From CBDDLJ01 sp965230635 (GTDB lineage Bacteria; Pseudomonadota; Gammaproteobacteria; UBA1113), in the NCBI GenBank assembly GCA_965230635.1, contig CBDDLJ010000009.1, positions 1 through 64,000 of the forward strand: a stretch of 64,000 nucleotides of DNA, given 5' to 3'. The notes under the pieces are model-generated. The model had not been told where the DNA came from and did not search any database. It worked only from the letters and a program-made list of their open reading frames with translations. Within the stretch, counting starts at the first letter, position 1. Each line of letters begins with the position of its first letter. A program made the translations under genes and the position numbers. This document shows positions 36,108-46,157 of this stretch, in pieces.

Positions 36108-36911
36108 ATGAATGTAGCTTACCTTATCTATTCTTTCATACTACCGCCAGGGATAAATATTCTCCTGGTACTGTTGGGCACTCTTTTACTATACAAACAC
36201 GAAAAAGTAGGTATTGCCTGCTTGGCATTAGGATTGATTAGCCTTTATTTACTGAGCACCGCTGTTGTTGCTAAACGTTTAATTGCCCCACTGCAAATAA
36301 TTAAACCACTTGCGTTCACTGCACTAAAAAAACAGGACTTGGAAGAAAAAGCCATTGTTGTCTTAACAGGAGGCGGTCGCTACGCGCCTGAGTACCCGCA
36401 TGAACAACCCTCTGCGCATAGCCTGATACGAGAAAACTATGCCGCGATACTGCATAGAAAAACACACTTGCCCATTATTATTTCAGGCGGAAAAGCTGGA
36501 CACTTTACGCTTCCAGAGGCAAAAATGATGCAAGCCAATCTCAAACAACACTTCAATATTCCAACTTATTGGCTCGATATAAAAAGCCGCAACACCAGAG
36601 AAAACGCACGCTATATGCGTGGTTTCCTACAATTAAAAAAATGGGATCGCTTTTATCTAGTAACCAGTGCCTTCCACATGCCTCGCGCCATACAAATATT
36701 TAAAAATTTAGGCATGCAACCAACGCCAGCACCCACAGATTACATTGATACTCATTATAACTTATTCAATCCCAGAGCTTGGCTGCCACAAGCACGAATG
36801 CTGATGATTTCCAGTATGGCACTGCACGAATATGTGGGCAATATGATAGAAAAATTAGCGAAAAAAACACAACACAGTACGTGTATATTTTTGAGCCAAC
36901 CCATCAAGTAG
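36108..36911 (+). CDS. ElyC/SanA/YdcF-family membrane protein (DUF218)
   Basis: Two N-terminal membrane segments (LPPGINILLVLLGTLLLYKH region and IACLALGLISLYLLSTAVVA) precede a periplasmic DUF218 domain: AIVVLTGGGRYAPEYPHEQP, LPIIISGGKAG, SRNTRENARYMRGFL and YLVTSAFHMPRAIQIFKNLG. This layout is that of ElyC, which affects envelope and peptidoglycan precursor metabolism. At 267 residues the length is normal. GGGAGG lies 11 bases ahead of ATG 36108. The last 15 residues differ from the family end and are probably not structured. Confidence 0.82.
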   Translation: MNVAYLIYSFILPPGINILLVLLGTLLLYKHEKVGIACLALGLISLYLLSTAVVAKRLIAPLQIIKPLAFTALKKQDLEEKAIVVLTGGGRYAPEYPHEQPSAHSLIRENYAAILHRKTHLPIIISGGKAGHFTLPEAKMMQANLKQHFNIPTYWLDIKSRNTRENARYMRGFLQLKKWDRFYLVTSAFHMPRAIQIFKNLGMQPTPAPTDYIDTHYNLFNPRAWLPQARMLMISSMALHEYVGNMIEKLAKKTQHSTCIFLSQPIK

Positions 36912-37007
36912 CATACGTTAAAAAAATGCTAAATAATAACAATGGCGCTAGCAATAAAACGCAGTTATGGTAGGCTCAACAAATTAGATACTCGATTGGG
37001 ATAAGCA

Positions 37008-38255
37008 ATGATAATACGTTTTGTTATACAAGTTATAGCACCATTACTGAGTTTATTTATGACAATGCTAGGTAATGGCTTATATAACACTTTAATTGCT
37101 GTGCGTTTAGACATGGATGGCGCTACGAATTGGTTGATTGGGCTTGCTTCTGCAGCCTTTTATGCTGGTTTTGTTATTAGTAGTTTGCGAGTTGATAGTT
37201 TTATTGTCCGTGTCGGTCATATTCGCGCCTTTTCAATCTTTGCAGCACTAACCGCTATTGTCTCTTTAATCCCAGGGATGACTAGCTATCATCTTAGCTG
37301 GATTGTCATGCGCTTTATCGCCGGATTTTGTTTAGCAGGAATCTACGTTATTATCGAAAGTTGGTTGCTGGCTGATTGTTCTAGTAAAAATCGTGGTAAA
37401 ATTTTATCAGTTTATATGATTACTCTCTATTCAGGGCAAATGCTTGGACAGTTCTTATTAAAAATAGGTAACCCACTCGCCATCACTCAATTTTGTATTA
37501 CTGCCATTATCGCATCACTTTCTATTATTCCCGTATGTATTACTTACCGTAAGTCGCCAACCATAGCAGAAAATCCACATTTTCCCTTTCGAGATTTATT
37601 CCGAATTTCGCCTACTGGAATTTTTGGCTGTTTTATTTCAGGCATGATGCTAGGTCCTATTTATGGCTTAATTCCTGCGTTTGCTCGCAGCATAAACTAT
37701 TCTATCAATGATATTGCTTTCACTATGTTTATTATTCTTTTAGGTGGTATGCTATTGCAATATCCTATGGGTTCTATTTCTGATCGAATCGGTAGACGCA
37801 CTGTGTTACTAGCACTCGCACTAAGCGCTACCTTGCTCAGTATTAGCATGGTATTTTCCGCAGTATATTCCCAATGGTTATTTTGGATGGAGAGTTTTAT
37901 CTTTGGGGGCGTCTGTTTCACTTTATATCCCCTCAGTATCAGCCAAACATGCGATTATATTGAACCTGATAAAATCATTTCGGCGGTTGGCAGCCTAGTG
38001 CTATCTTATGGAATAGGTGCCACATTAGGTCCTTTAGTAGCCCCGTTATTAATGGATTATATCAATGATTCCGCCTTATTCTTTTATTTCGCTGCAATGA
38101 CTGGCTTTTTCTTTTTATTTATTCTGATTCGTATGTGTCGCCGCACATCTCTGCCTTTAGAAGAACAAAGCAATTATGTCTCTATTCCACAAACGACAGC
38201 TCATGCCAGTGAATTGAATCCACTCGTTGACACTAATCAACAGGAGAAACAATAA
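37008..38255 (+). CDS. MFS transporter, YcaD-like
   Basis: A 415-residue inner-membrane protein with 12 membrane segments. The MFS loop 2-3 motif is weak here (DSFIVRVGHIRAF); the second-half repeat is clear: YPMGSISDRIGRRTVLLALA. FCLAGIYVIIESWLLADCSS and FGGVCFTLYPLSISQTCDYI are typical of the YcaD/YfkF branch of major facilitators, whose substrates are unknown. ATG 37008 has a GGGATAAG site. The EVE-domain gene begins 1 base after its stop, so the two are cotranscribed. Confidence 0.85.
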   Translation: MIIRFVIQVIAPLLSLFMTMLGNGLYNTLIAVRLDMDGATNWLIGLASAAFYAGFVISSLRVDSFIVRVGHIRAFSIFAALTAIVSLIPGMTSYHLSWIVMRFIAGFCLAGIYVIIESWLLADCSSKNRGKILSVYMITLYSGQMLGQFLLKIGNPLAITQFCITAIIASLSIIPVCITYRKSPTIAENPHFPFRDLFRISPTGIFGCFISGMMLGPIYGLIPAFARSINYSINDIAFTMFIILLGGMLLQYPMGSISDRIGRRTVLLALALSATLLSISMVFSAVYSQWLFWMESFIFGGVCFTLYPLSISQTCDYIEPDKIISAVGSLVLSYGIGATLGPLVAPLLMDYINDSALFFYFAAMTGFFFLFILIRMCRRTSLPLEEQSNYVSIPQTTAHASELNPLVDTNQQEKQ

Positions 38256-38256
38256 G

Positions 38257-38724
38257 ATGAATTATTGGTTAATTAAGTCAGAACCAAATGCTTTTAGTAT
38301 TGATACATTAGCTAGTATGCCAAATAAAACAGAGCATTGGGATGGTGTTCGCAATTACCAAGCACGCAATATGATGCGTGATCAAATGAAAATAGGGGAC
38401 AAAGCATTTTTTTACCATTCTAATTGTAATCCTCCCGGCATTGTTGGAATTGTCAAAATTGTTAAAGAATCATATCCTGATCACACAGCTCACGATCCAG
38501 AGAGTAAGTATTATGATCCAAAGTCATCTCCTGATAAACCTCGCTGGTTTATGGTAGATGTTAAATTAGAAAAAAAATTCAAACGAATAATCACACTGGA
38601 TGAACTAAAACACATACCTAAATTATCAGAAATGGTTTTGCTTCGCAAAGGCAACCGCTTATCGGTCATGCCTGTTTCAAAACAAGAGTGGGATGTAATT
38701 ATTAAGCTACTGCATAATACATAA
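38257..38724 (+). CDS. EVE-domain protein (thymocyte nuclear protein 1-like)
   Basis: The EVE fold, related to PUA and YTH, binds modified bases in DNA or RNA. The sequence MNYWLIKSEPNAFSIDTLAS, then EHWDGVRNYQARNMMRDQMK, GDKAFFYHSNCNPPGIVGIV and DPKSSPDKPRWFMVDVKL is unmistakable. I start at ATG 38257, which has AGGAGAA 8 bases ahead, rather than the in-frame ATG at 38227 that lies inside the MFS gene. 155 residues. Usually a stand-alone housekeeping gene in gammaproteobacteria; the exact ligand is not known. Confidence 0.9.
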   Translation: MNYWLIKSEPNAFSIDTLASMPNKTEHWDGVRNYQARNMMRDQMKIGDKAFFYHSNCNPPGIVGIVKIVKESYPDHTAHDPESKYYDPKSSPDKPRWFMVDVKLEKKFKRIITLDELKHIPKLSEMVLLRKGNRLSVMPVSKQEWDVIIKLLHNT

Positions 38725-38972
38725 ACCAGCAGAAACATGAGCCACTAAAGTCGTCCCTCATTTTTCTGGTAATGTATAGATCCCTTGAATTAACTCAAAT
38801 TTGAACATGCCCGGACTAAGAAAATTATCAAGACAAAACACATGATTATTAATAAAAGCATATTTTTTAAATTATCAAAGTATTAAATTAGCCAATTTCG
38901 AATAAAAATCAAGCAATATAAACTCACAACTGCTATGCTTTGATCAAAACAACTGATTAAATAGGAACTTAT

Positions 38973-40097
38973 ATGGAGATACTTGACGCTTTTCTAGAAC
39001 TAGTTGTTAGTAAAGATGCATCTGATTTATTTCTAATTGCTAACGCAACACCCTATGTAAAAGTTCATGGGCGCATGTCTCAAGTTGGTAAAGAAACCTT
39101 AACTAACGATAAAATTAAAGAAATAGCATACAGTCTCATGTCAAAAAAACAAATAGAAGATTTTGCCAAGCGTCCAGAAATGAATATTAGTCTAGAGAAA
39201 AAAGGTATAGGCCGCTTTCGAGTTAATATCTTTCAGCAACGTAATCTATTAGGTATAGTCTTTCGTAATATTAAATTAGATATCCCAGAGCTTAACACCC
39301 TAGAATTACCTATCACGTTAAAAAAACTAATCATGGCAAAACGCGGTTTGTTCCTAGTTGTTGGTCCAACTTCTTCTGGTAAATCAACTACCATCGCTTC
39401 CTTAATAGATCATCGAAATCAAAATAACGCTTGTCATATCGTCACTATCGAAGATCCAATTGAATATGTTTTTAAAAACAAAAAATCATTAATTAATCAA
39501 CGCGAAATTGGTATTGATACCCTCTCTTTTAAAGATGCATTATCTAACACATTAAGACAATCACCTGATATCGTTTTTATTGGCGAAATTCGCGACCGTG
39601 AAACAATGGAATATGCCTTATCCTTTGCAGAAACTGGAATGTTATGTGTATCCACTTTACATGCTAGCAATGTGAGTCAAGCACTAGATCGCATTGTTCA
39701 CTATTTTCCTACTCATGCTCGTGAGAAATTAATGATGGATTTATCACTCAATTTATCCAGTATTATATCACAGCGTTTAATTCCTACTATTGACAGCAAA
39801 TTAGTACCAGCAACAGAAGTATTTATTGCCACACCACTTATGCGTGATCTCATTCACAAAGGAGATATTAGTGCTATCAGTGAAATAATGGAAAGATCAA
39901 GCATTGAGGGCATGTGCACATTTGATGATTCACTATATCGTTTACTTATATCAGGAAAAATAACCAAAGAAGAAGCTTTACTAAACGCAGATTCTAAAAA
40001 TAATTTACGCATAAAAATTGACATTGAGCACGGTAGTGTAGACAGGAAAAGTTATTTAACCTTAGAAGAAGACAAAAGCAGCTCAATCCATAAATAA
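38973..40097 (+). CDS. pilU: type IV pilus retraction ATPase PilU-like
   Basis: PilU and PilT are hexameric ATPases that power pilus retraction from the cytoplasmic face. The N-terminal domain (KDASDLFLIANATPYVKVHG) leads into the motor with Walker A GPTSSGKST (about 131-139), the Asp box VTIEDPIEYVF, Walker B DIVFIGEIRDRETM and His box STLHASNVSQALDR. The C-terminal GDISAISEIMERSSIEGMCT with FDDSLYRLL resembles PilU (ME.....GM.TFDq.Ly) more than PilT. The 374-residue length suits PilU. No pilT is in the window, although pilT and pilU are often adjacent. Followed directly by a hairpin terminator. Confidence 0.85.
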   Translation: MEILDAFLELVVSKDASDLFLIANATPYVKVHGRMSQVGKETLTNDKIKEIAYSLMSKKQIEDFAKRPEMNISLEKKGIGRFRVNIFQQRNLLGIVFRNIKLDIPELNTLELPITLKKLIMAKRGLFLVVGPTSSGKSTTIASLIDHRNQNNACHIVTIEDPIEYVFKNKKSLINQREIGIDTLSFKDALSNTLRQSPDIVFIGEIRDRETMEYALSFAETGMLCVSTLHASNVSQALDRIVHYFPTHAREKLMMDLSLNLSSIISQRLIPTIDSKLVPATEVFIATPLMRDLIHKGDISAISEIMERSSIEGMCTFDDSLYRLLISGKITKEEALLNADSKNNLRIKIDIEHGSVDRKSYLTLEEDKSSSIHK

Positions 40098-40123
40098 AAA
40101 GCCCCGCTTAAACGGGGCTTTTT
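40096..40123. terminator. rho-independent terminator shared by pilU and groEL
   Basis: AAAAAGCCCCGCTTAAACGG continuing GGCTTTTT forms a perfect 6-bp G/C stem (GCCCCG/CGGGGC, 40101-40106 and 40113-40118) with a 6-base loop, an A-run before it and a T-run after it, so it can stop transcripts from both sides. It lies between convergent pilU and groEL. Confidence 0.93.
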
Positions 40124-40153
40124 GGCACTACAATAAACAACAGGGGGGGTAGA

Positions 40154-41815
40154 TTACATCATACCACCCATACCGCCCATGCCGCCCATAGCACCCATGC
40201 CGCCGCTCATATCACCAGCGCCACCTTTATCTTCATTTTCTGCAGGTATATCTGTTACCATACATTCTGTTGTTAACATCAAACCAGCAACTGAAGCTGC
40301 ATTTTGTAAAGCGCTACGTGTTACTTTAGTTGGGTCAATAATTCCCAGCTTCACCATATCACCAAAATCAGCATTGGCTGCATCATAACCAAAATTACCC
40401 TTGCCAGAAGCAACTTTTTCTAAAATAACAGAAGCCTCTTCGCCGGCATTAGTAACAATTTGGCGTAATGGTGCTTGCATCGCGCGAATAGCTATTTTTA
40501 TACCGACACTCTGATCTTCATTGCTACCCGTCAATTTATCCAGCGTTTGACAAGCACGAAGATACGCAACACCACCACCAGGAATAATACCTTCTTCAAC
40601 AGCTGCCCGTGTTGCATGCAATGCATCTTCAACACGTGCTTTTTTCTCTTTCATTTCAACTTCAGTGGCCGCACCAACTTTAATAACAGCAACACCACCT
40701 GATAGCTTTGCAACACGTTCTTGTAATTTTTCACGGTCATAATCAGAAGAAGCTTCTTTAATTTGTGCTCGAATTTGCTCAACTCGTGCTTTCAAATCAT
40801 CAGGCTTACCTGCTCCATCAATAACAGTGGTATCATCTTTACTAACAATAACACGCTTAGCGGTACCTAAATCTTCTAATGTACATGACTCAAGAGTACG
40901 ACCAACTTCTTCAGAAATCACTGTTGCACCAGTTAAAATAGCAATATCTTCTAACATGGCTTTACGACGATCACCAAAGCCTGGTGCCTTCACAGCACAT
41001 ACTTTAACAATACCACGTATATTATTAACAACTAATGTTGCTAACGCTTCACCTTCAATATCTTCAGCAATAATTAATAATGATTTGCCAGATTTTGCAA
41101 CATTTTCTAATGTTGGAAGCAGATCACGAATGTTACTAATTTTTTTATCAACTAATAAAATAAATGGTGCTTCTATTTCAGCTGTCATATTTTGTTGGTT
41201 ATTAACAAAGTAAGGAGAAATATAGCCACGGTCAAATTGCATACCTTCAACAACATCTGTTTCAATATGAAAAGATTGGCCTTCTTCCACCGTAATAACG
41301 CCTTCCTTACCAACTTTTTCCATCGCATCGGCGATAGCATCGCCAATAGCAGAATCATTGTTTGCGGATACTTTACCAACGTTTTTAGTTTGCTCTTTAG
41401 TATCACAGCTTTGCGATAATTTCTTTAACTGTTCTATTGTTGCTTCTACGCACTGGTCAATACCCCGTTTTAAATCCATTGGGTTACGACCGGCAGCAAC
41501 CGCTTTAAGACCTTCACGGTAAATAGCTCTAGCTAAAACAGTTGCTGTTGTGGTACCGTCACCTGCCACATCAGATGTTTGTGATGCAACTTCTTTAACC
41601 ATCTGAGCGCCCATGTTCTCAAATTTATCCTTCAAAGAAATTTCTTTCGCTACAGATACACCATCTTTTGTGACTGTTGGCGCACCAAACGATTTATCTA
41701 AGACAACCACTCGACCTTTAGGGCCTAGGGTTACAGAAACAGCGTCAGCTAATTGCTCAACGCCACGTAAAATAGCATGTCTTGCTGGTTCACCGAATTG
41801 TAATTGCTTTGACAT
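40154..41815 (-). CDS. groEL: chaperonin GroEL
   Basis: GroEL is the 14-subunit ATP-driven folding chamber. The 553-residue sequence has VTLGPKGRVVVLDKSFGAPT, KDGVSVAKEI, the nucleotide motif VAGDGTTTATVLARAI, GGGVAYLRAC and the Gly/Met-rich tail (GGMGAMGGMGGMGGMM). The start ATG 41813-41815 follows AGAGGA. It is transcribed after groES (53 bp apart). Near-N-terminal LGPKGR lacks the common Asn after Arg (R-V instead of R-N), a minor oddity. Confidence 0.98.
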   Translation of the reverse strand: MSKQLQFGEPARHAILRGVEQLADAVSVTLGPKGRVVVLDKSFGAPTVTKDGVSVAKEISLKDKFENMGAQMVKEVASQTSDVAGDGTTTATVLARAIYREGLKAVAAGRNPMDLKRGIDQCVEATIEQLKKLSQSCDTKEQTKNVGKVSANNDSAIGDAIADAMEKVGKEGVITVEEGQSFHIETDVVEGMQFDRGYISPYFVNNQQNMTAEIEAPFILLVDKKISNIRDLLPTLENVAKSGKSLLIIAEDIEGEALATLVVNNIRGIVKVCAVKAPGFGDRRKAMLEDIAILTGATVISEEVGRTLESCTLEDLGTAKRVIVSKDDTTVIDGAGKPDDLKARVEQIRAQIKEASSDYDREKLQERVAKLSGGVAVIKVGAATEVEMKEKKARVEDALHATRAAVEEGIIPGGGVAYLRACQTLDKLTGSNEDQSVGIKIAIRAMQAPLRQIVTNAGEEASVILEKVASGKGNFGYDAANADFGDMVKLGIIDPTKVTRSALQNAASVAGLMLTTECMVTDIPAENEDKGGAGDMSGGMGAMGGMGGMGGMM

Positions 41816-41868
41816 TGATTTATCCTCTTTAAGTTAGTGTTTTAAATACAAATTAATTAAAATGGCGA

Positions 41869-42156
41869 TTATTCAATAATGCCCATAATGTCATCTTCTC
41901 GCATGACAACTAATTTTTCGCCTTTCAGTTCAATTTCAGTACCTGCATATTTACCAAAAAGCACTTTATCACCTTTTTTCAATACAGGTTCTTGTACTGA
42001 GCCATTGTCTAATATCTTACCTGGACCAACCGATGTAACAACACCTATAATCGGTTTTTCAGATGCTGTGTCTGGAATAATAATTCCTCCTGCAGTTTCC
42101 CGTTCATCTTCACGACGAACAACAACACGATCACGTAATGGACTAATATTACTCAT
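41869..42156 (-). CDS. groES: co-chaperonin GroES
   Basis: GroES is the heptameric lid of GroEL. The 95-residue sequence begins MSNISPLRDRVVVRREDERE, followed by the mobile loop ETAGGIIIPDTASEKP and GDKVLFGKYAGTEIELKGEK, all typical. Ribosome site AGGAGA about 11 bases ahead of ATG 42154-42156. It heads the groESL operon, with fxsA upstream as in many gammaproteobacteria. A possible heat-shock-like element is too degenerate to call. Confidence 0.97.
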   Translation of the reverse strand: MSNISPLRDRVVVRREDERETAGGIIIPDTASEKPIIGVVTSVGPGKILDNGSVQEPVLKKGDKVLFGKYAGTEIELKGEKLVVMREDDIMGIIE

Positions 42157-42344
42157 AATGACTATTTTCTCCTAACTAGTTAAATATGTTTTAAGAATGA
42201 CCCACTTGTGATAAGGGCATGCTTTCAAAAGTAGCGTGTATTGTACATACTAAATTCACGAAACTACAACCTAACTAAGGTCAATTTTAATAAATTCAAG
42301 AGACAAGCAAAAAAAACTTGTTTGGGGGGGTGAAAATCAAGCAA

Positions 42345-42770
42345 TTAATCATCTTGACGCCAACATTCACCCTCAATAATCTGATCATTTTTTGTCTTCT
42401 TTCTGTTATCATGAGATGTTGACGACTGTTGGAAGTCTTTTTCGGAAAAAGCACCAGCAAAATGTCCTTTTATCGGCAATATTAACAACAACAAGCCGAT
42501 AAAATCCGTTAAAAATCCTGGTATAAGTAATAAAATCCCTGCCAATAACCGTTTTGGTAACTGTTTAGGCAAGCCCTGGCGCCTTAATGTTTTAAAGCCC
42601 AAACTACGTACTATCCAAGATCCGAAGACGGTTGTTAATATTAACAAAAAAAGCGTATTGAAAAAGCCTAACCATCGTATGACTGAAGCTAAAATCAGCA
42701 TTTCTGTGATAAAATAAGCAAGAAAGAAATAGCCTGGAAGCATTAAATGTGCTGGTTTGCGACGGAACAT
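42345..42770 (-). CDS. fxsA: FxsA family membrane protein
   Basis: FxsA is a small cytoplasmic-membrane protein, first known from suppressing F-plasmid exclusion of phage T7. Four membrane stretches are visible: MLPGYFFLAYFITEMLILAS, IRWLGFFNTLFLLILTTVFG, LLAGILLLIPGFLTDFIGLL and LLLILPIKGH. The RRQGLPKQLPKR loop and the final IIEGE are family marks. ATG 42768-42770 with AAGGTG 6 bases ahead is preferred over an upstream GTG at 42779. The order fxsA-groES-groEL is conserved. Confidence 0.9.
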   Translation of the reverse strand: MFRRKPAHLMLPGYFFLAYFITEMLILASVIRWLGFFNTLFLLILTTVFGSWIVRSLGFKTLRRQGLPKQLPKRLLAGILLLIPGFLTDFIGLLLLILPIKGHFAGAFSEKDFQQSSTSHDNRKKTKNDQIIEGECWRQDD

Positions 42771-42907
42771 GCGTAACACCTTGAAAAGTTCAAAAATAAA
42801 TCATTTGTGCAGTAATTGTTACACAAATTTCATCCAATTACCACTACAGTATTTTCTAATAGCAAGAAATCTGTAGTCCTCATGGGTTTCTGTGATTAAT
42901 GCATTAC

Positions 42908-44404
42908 TCATTGCGTAACCCGAGCAATATTGCTGCTGCTTGTTTGCCCGCTGTTCTTTTCAGTATGTTGTGAGGAAAATAAATTTAACTTAGAAAGAGT
43001 GCTTACTGAATTGTCAATATTTATTCGGTAAGCTTGCAGATCTTTCTGGATTTGTTGGATAAGCGGTGGTGGTAATGTTAATTCTTCTGTTTGTTCTGCT
43101 TGCGTCACCAGCACAGTATCCACAGTGCCGGCTTGCTCGTACACTAATACACAATGTTTTACTAATTGCCTCCTAATATACTGGCGACCCTTATCGTGGG
43201 TTTTCTTATACAAAGGCAATAGTAAATGCACTGGGATATCGACGTACCGTAATGGGGCAATCCCAAGACTGTCTTTGACAAATAAACTGTCTAGAAAGGT
43301 TTGAGCTTTATTTGGCCACTTGGGCAATTGTTGAATTGCACTTCTCGCCAGATTGCCGCGAGCAAAAGCTCTTACCGTCTCATTCCAAAGGAACGCCAAT
43401 ACTGCCTCCACCAATTCTGGCGTTGGTGACAAATGCGAAACGGCGCTGCTCGCCAGAGCGCAGCGAACATACCTATCCACTTGCTCATCCCGAAGTAACG
43501 CCAATACCGCATCTACCAATTCTGGGGTGGGTGACAAATGCGCAATGGCGCTTTTCGCCAGCTTGCAGCGAGCAGAAGCATTTACCGCCTCATCCCGAAG
43601 GAACGCCAATACCGCATCTACCAATTCTGGGGTGGGTGACAAATGCGCAGCAACACTTCTCGCCAGCTCGCCGCGAACATCTCCATCTACCGTCTCATCC
43701 CGAAGGAACGCCAATACCGCATCTACCAATTCTGGGGTGGGTGACAAATGCGCAGCGACACTTCTCGCCAGCTCGCCGCGAACATCTCCATCTACCGCCT
43801 CATCCCGAAGGAACGCCCATACCGCACCTACCAATTCTGGGGTTTGCGACCAATGCGCAACAGCGCTTGTCGCCAGCTCGCCGCGAACATCTCCATCTAC
43901 CGCCTCATCCCAAAGAAACGCCCATACCACATCCACAAATTCTGGGGTTGGTGACAAATGCGCAACAGCGCTTGTCGCCAGCTCGCAGCGAACATCTCCA
44001 TCTACCGCCTCATCCCAAAGAAACGCCCATACCACATCCACAAATTCTGGGGTTGGTGACAAATGCGCAACAGCGCTTGTCGCCAGCTCGCAGCGAACAT
44101 CTCCATCTACCGCCTCATCCCGAAGGAACGCCCATACCACATCCACAAATTTTGGGACTTGTGACAAATGCGCAACCGTGCTTGTCGCCAGCTCGCAGCG
44201 AACAAAGCCCTCTACCGCCTCATCCCGAAAGAACGCACATATCGCATCCACAAATTCTGGGATTGGTGACAAATGCGAAACGGCGCTTGTCGCCAGCTCG
44301 CAGCGAACATCTCCATCTACCGCCTCATCCCGAAGGAACGCCCATACCACATCCACAAATTCTGGGACTTGTGACAAATGCGCAACCGTGCTTGTCGCCA
44401 GCTC
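42908..44404 (-). pseudogene. 3' part of the giant ankyrin-NACHT-HEAT gene, HEAT-like repeat array and C-terminus
   Basis: From the insertion element to TGA/TAA at 42908 the frame encodes about ten 35-residue units of the pattern SPTPEFVDVVWAFLWDEAVD followed by GDVRCELATSAVAHL, encoded by 105-bp near-identical DNA repeats, then a non-repeat tail of about 160 residues (FLDSLFVKDSLGIAPLRYVD ... SSNIARVTQ). Each unit is two amphipathic helices, HEAT/PBS-like. The sequence continues the unit begun at 46158 across the element: GDV..RCEL is split so that Val-Arg lies on the far side and Glu-Leu here. Alone, it would need an internal start (ATG/TTG at 44375-44377) with no ribosome site. Confidence 0.75.
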
Positions 44405-46157
44405 CTGACTTCCGCGTCCGCACTACAGTCCTATCCCCACTGGCAGGGTGCAAGCTGCTGTTTGATGTTAAAGATGCTGTAAATAATTTTGGCATCCTCA
44501 GTCATTTTTGATGGCAAACGATACTGTTGATTATCAGAGGTATCCTTTAAAATACTTGCCTGTACCTGACAAAGCGCATCCGTAATACGTTGAACACTCA
44601 TTGGTTGTCCAGCTTGTGTTAGTTTGAGCTGAACGTGCCTTATCAGCGCAAAGACCATATAGCAAAGCAGAATATGTGTTTCAATACGCTTGGGTGTATA
44701 GTGGTAAATTGGCCGCATTTTTAAGTTGTGCTTATTGATCCGAAAGGATTCTTCAATTACCCATAATCGCCGATAGGTTTGATAAATGCGATGGTCAATA
44801 TCGACTTTATTGGTAATAACACCGTGTAGTCCATCCCATTGTGCATCATAGTCAATTTTTTCCTGATCAATATACGCACTTGCTTTTCCTGCTATATCGA
44901 CATATTTAAGATACCCGTTATTATTCACTAAGCGTTTCACCTGTTTACACGTACTTAATTTTTTTTCAAGCTTTTTAATCAGTCGCTCTCTATCTTTGGC
45001 ATCTTTTGCCGCTCGTTTTGCACTATAAGAAACAACCAGCCGACGTTCACCAAGCGAGACGACTCGGTAAGCTGTCATGTCATCATCACTCTCTAGCGTG
45101 TGATAACCCGCTCTATCCAACACCTGAGCCTGAACCTCTCTGGACAACTTTCTCAGTGGGTAAGCAACCACATAGTGAAACCCAGCTGATTCCAGCGCAG
45201 ACAAATTATCCGATGTCATCATGGCGCGATCGCCAACAACGGTGACTGAATCTATCGGTAGGTACTCTCGCCAATGATGAATTGATTCAATTAATGTCTT
45301 ACATTCTGCCGTATTCCCCCGGAATAAGCGATAACCCACCGGTAAGCCTTCCGCCGTCGTCGCTAATGCCAATACGACCTGGGTTGTATTAAATTTAAAA
45401 TCCTTGCTATAGCCAAAGGCACGCAACGTATCTTCTGATACCGTCTCAAAGGATAATGTCGTCACGTCGAATAAGACCACATTCACCTTACCATCAAGCG
45501 CTAACGACGTACCAGAAAACACGCGTTTTTCTACCTCAACTCGCCGCTCAAGTAACTTATCCATCATCCGATAAATTCTATCCACCGGTAAATCAATATC
45601 AAACGCCGTCTTCGACAACACACTCAAGCGCCGTTTGCTGCCCGGCTCCAGTAGCCGTGAAAAAATCACCTGGCGTAAGGTCTCTTGTTCTCGGCCTGTG
45701 AATACGGTTGAAAAACCAAGCTGCTCATAAAATGGTCCAAATACATCCATCATGCCCACATTAATACGGGCACATTCCGTCAAATTCTGCAGTAAAACAG
45801 GTTGTCTCATGGCTTGTCTCTGCATTGATGCGCTATCAGTCAGACACCGCTGGCGATAGTGTGCTATCCAAAACGTTGCTTGTTCCATCCACACCGCTAA
45901 TTGCTCTGGATCAGCGCTATGCCCGAAGGTTTTGATAGTGAATTGCTTCACTTTACCATCAATTCTGACGTTATGGCAAACCAATACCGAGCAACGCCGT
46001 GTACCACTATTGCGCTTTATACGAGCAAACATCCACCCTCCACATTGATTTATTTTCCAGCAAAGAAATGATAACATCACGCACTACAATAATAAATACC
46101 AATTTATTGATTAATAAATATTTATTTTAATTTAGGGAAATATGATGCTGAAGTCAG
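44405..46157 (-). mobile_element. IS1634-type insertion sequence, complete
   Basis: Inverted ends CTGACTTC (44405-44412, and GAAGTCAG at 46150-46157) bound a 1753-bp element carrying one transposase gene. It interrupts a HEAT-like repeat unit of the giant gene. There is no target duplication: the flanking unit is instead short by 5 bases (the expected GCTGC between GTTC and GAGCTGG is missing). That may mean a deletion at insertion or recombination between two repeat units. Confidence 0.8.
44431..46032 (-). CDS. IS1634-family transposase
   Basis: A DDE transposase of the IS4 superfamily. The start ATG 46030-46032 has GGAGGG 3-8 bases ahead and gives MFARIKRNSGTRRCSVLVCH, the normal start of the family (533 residues). 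VVLFDVTTLSFETVSED holds the first catalytic Asp, VTVVGDRAMMTSDNLSAL the second, and YRRLWVIEESFRINKHNLKM the Glu in its Y-(2)-R-(3)-E-(6)-K-like signature. The frame is intact, so the element could be active. Confidence 0.9.
   Translation of the reverse strand: MFARIKRNSGTRRCSVLVCHNVRIDGKVKQFTIKTFGHSADPEQLAVWMEQATFWIAHYRQRCLTDSASMQRQAMRQPVLLQNLTECARINVGMMDVFGPFYEQLGFSTVFTGREQETLRQVIFSRLLEPGSKRRLSVLSKTAFDIDLPVDRIYRMMDKLLERRVEVEKRVFSGTSLALDGKVNVVLFDVTTLSFETVSEDTLRAFGYSKDFKFNTTQVVLALATTAEGLPVGYRLFRGNTAECKTLIESIHHWREYLPIDSVTVVGDRAMMTSDNLSALESAGFHYVVAYPLRKLSREVQAQVLDRAGYHTLESDDDMTAYRVVSLGERRLVVSYSAKRAAKDAKDRERLIKKLEKKLSTCKQVKRLVNNNGYLKYVDIAGKASAYIDQEKIDYDAQWDGLHGVITNKVDIDHRIYQTYRRLWVIEESFRINKHNLKMRPIYHYTPKRIETHILLCYMVFALIRHVQLKLTQAGQPMSVQRITDALCQVQASILKDTSDNQQYRLPSKMTEDAKIIYSIFNIKQQLAPCQWG

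Noticed and set aside
40143..42330. Runs of seven G flanking the groESL region
   Set aside because: Two short homopolymers near 40143 and 42324; no structure or pairing that suggests a function.
42157..42344. Heat-shock (sigma-32) promoter upstream of groES
   Set aside because: Candidates such as CTTGAAT with a 13-base spacer lack a convincing CCCCAT-type -10; not reported as a feature.
43312..44511. Long plus-strand frames (399 and 351 residues) opposite the HEAT-like array
   Set aside because: They are the antisense of a 105-bp repeat without stops; the minus-strand reading gives sensible amphipathic helices while these give His/Pro- or Ser/Asn-rich repeats with no ribosome site.
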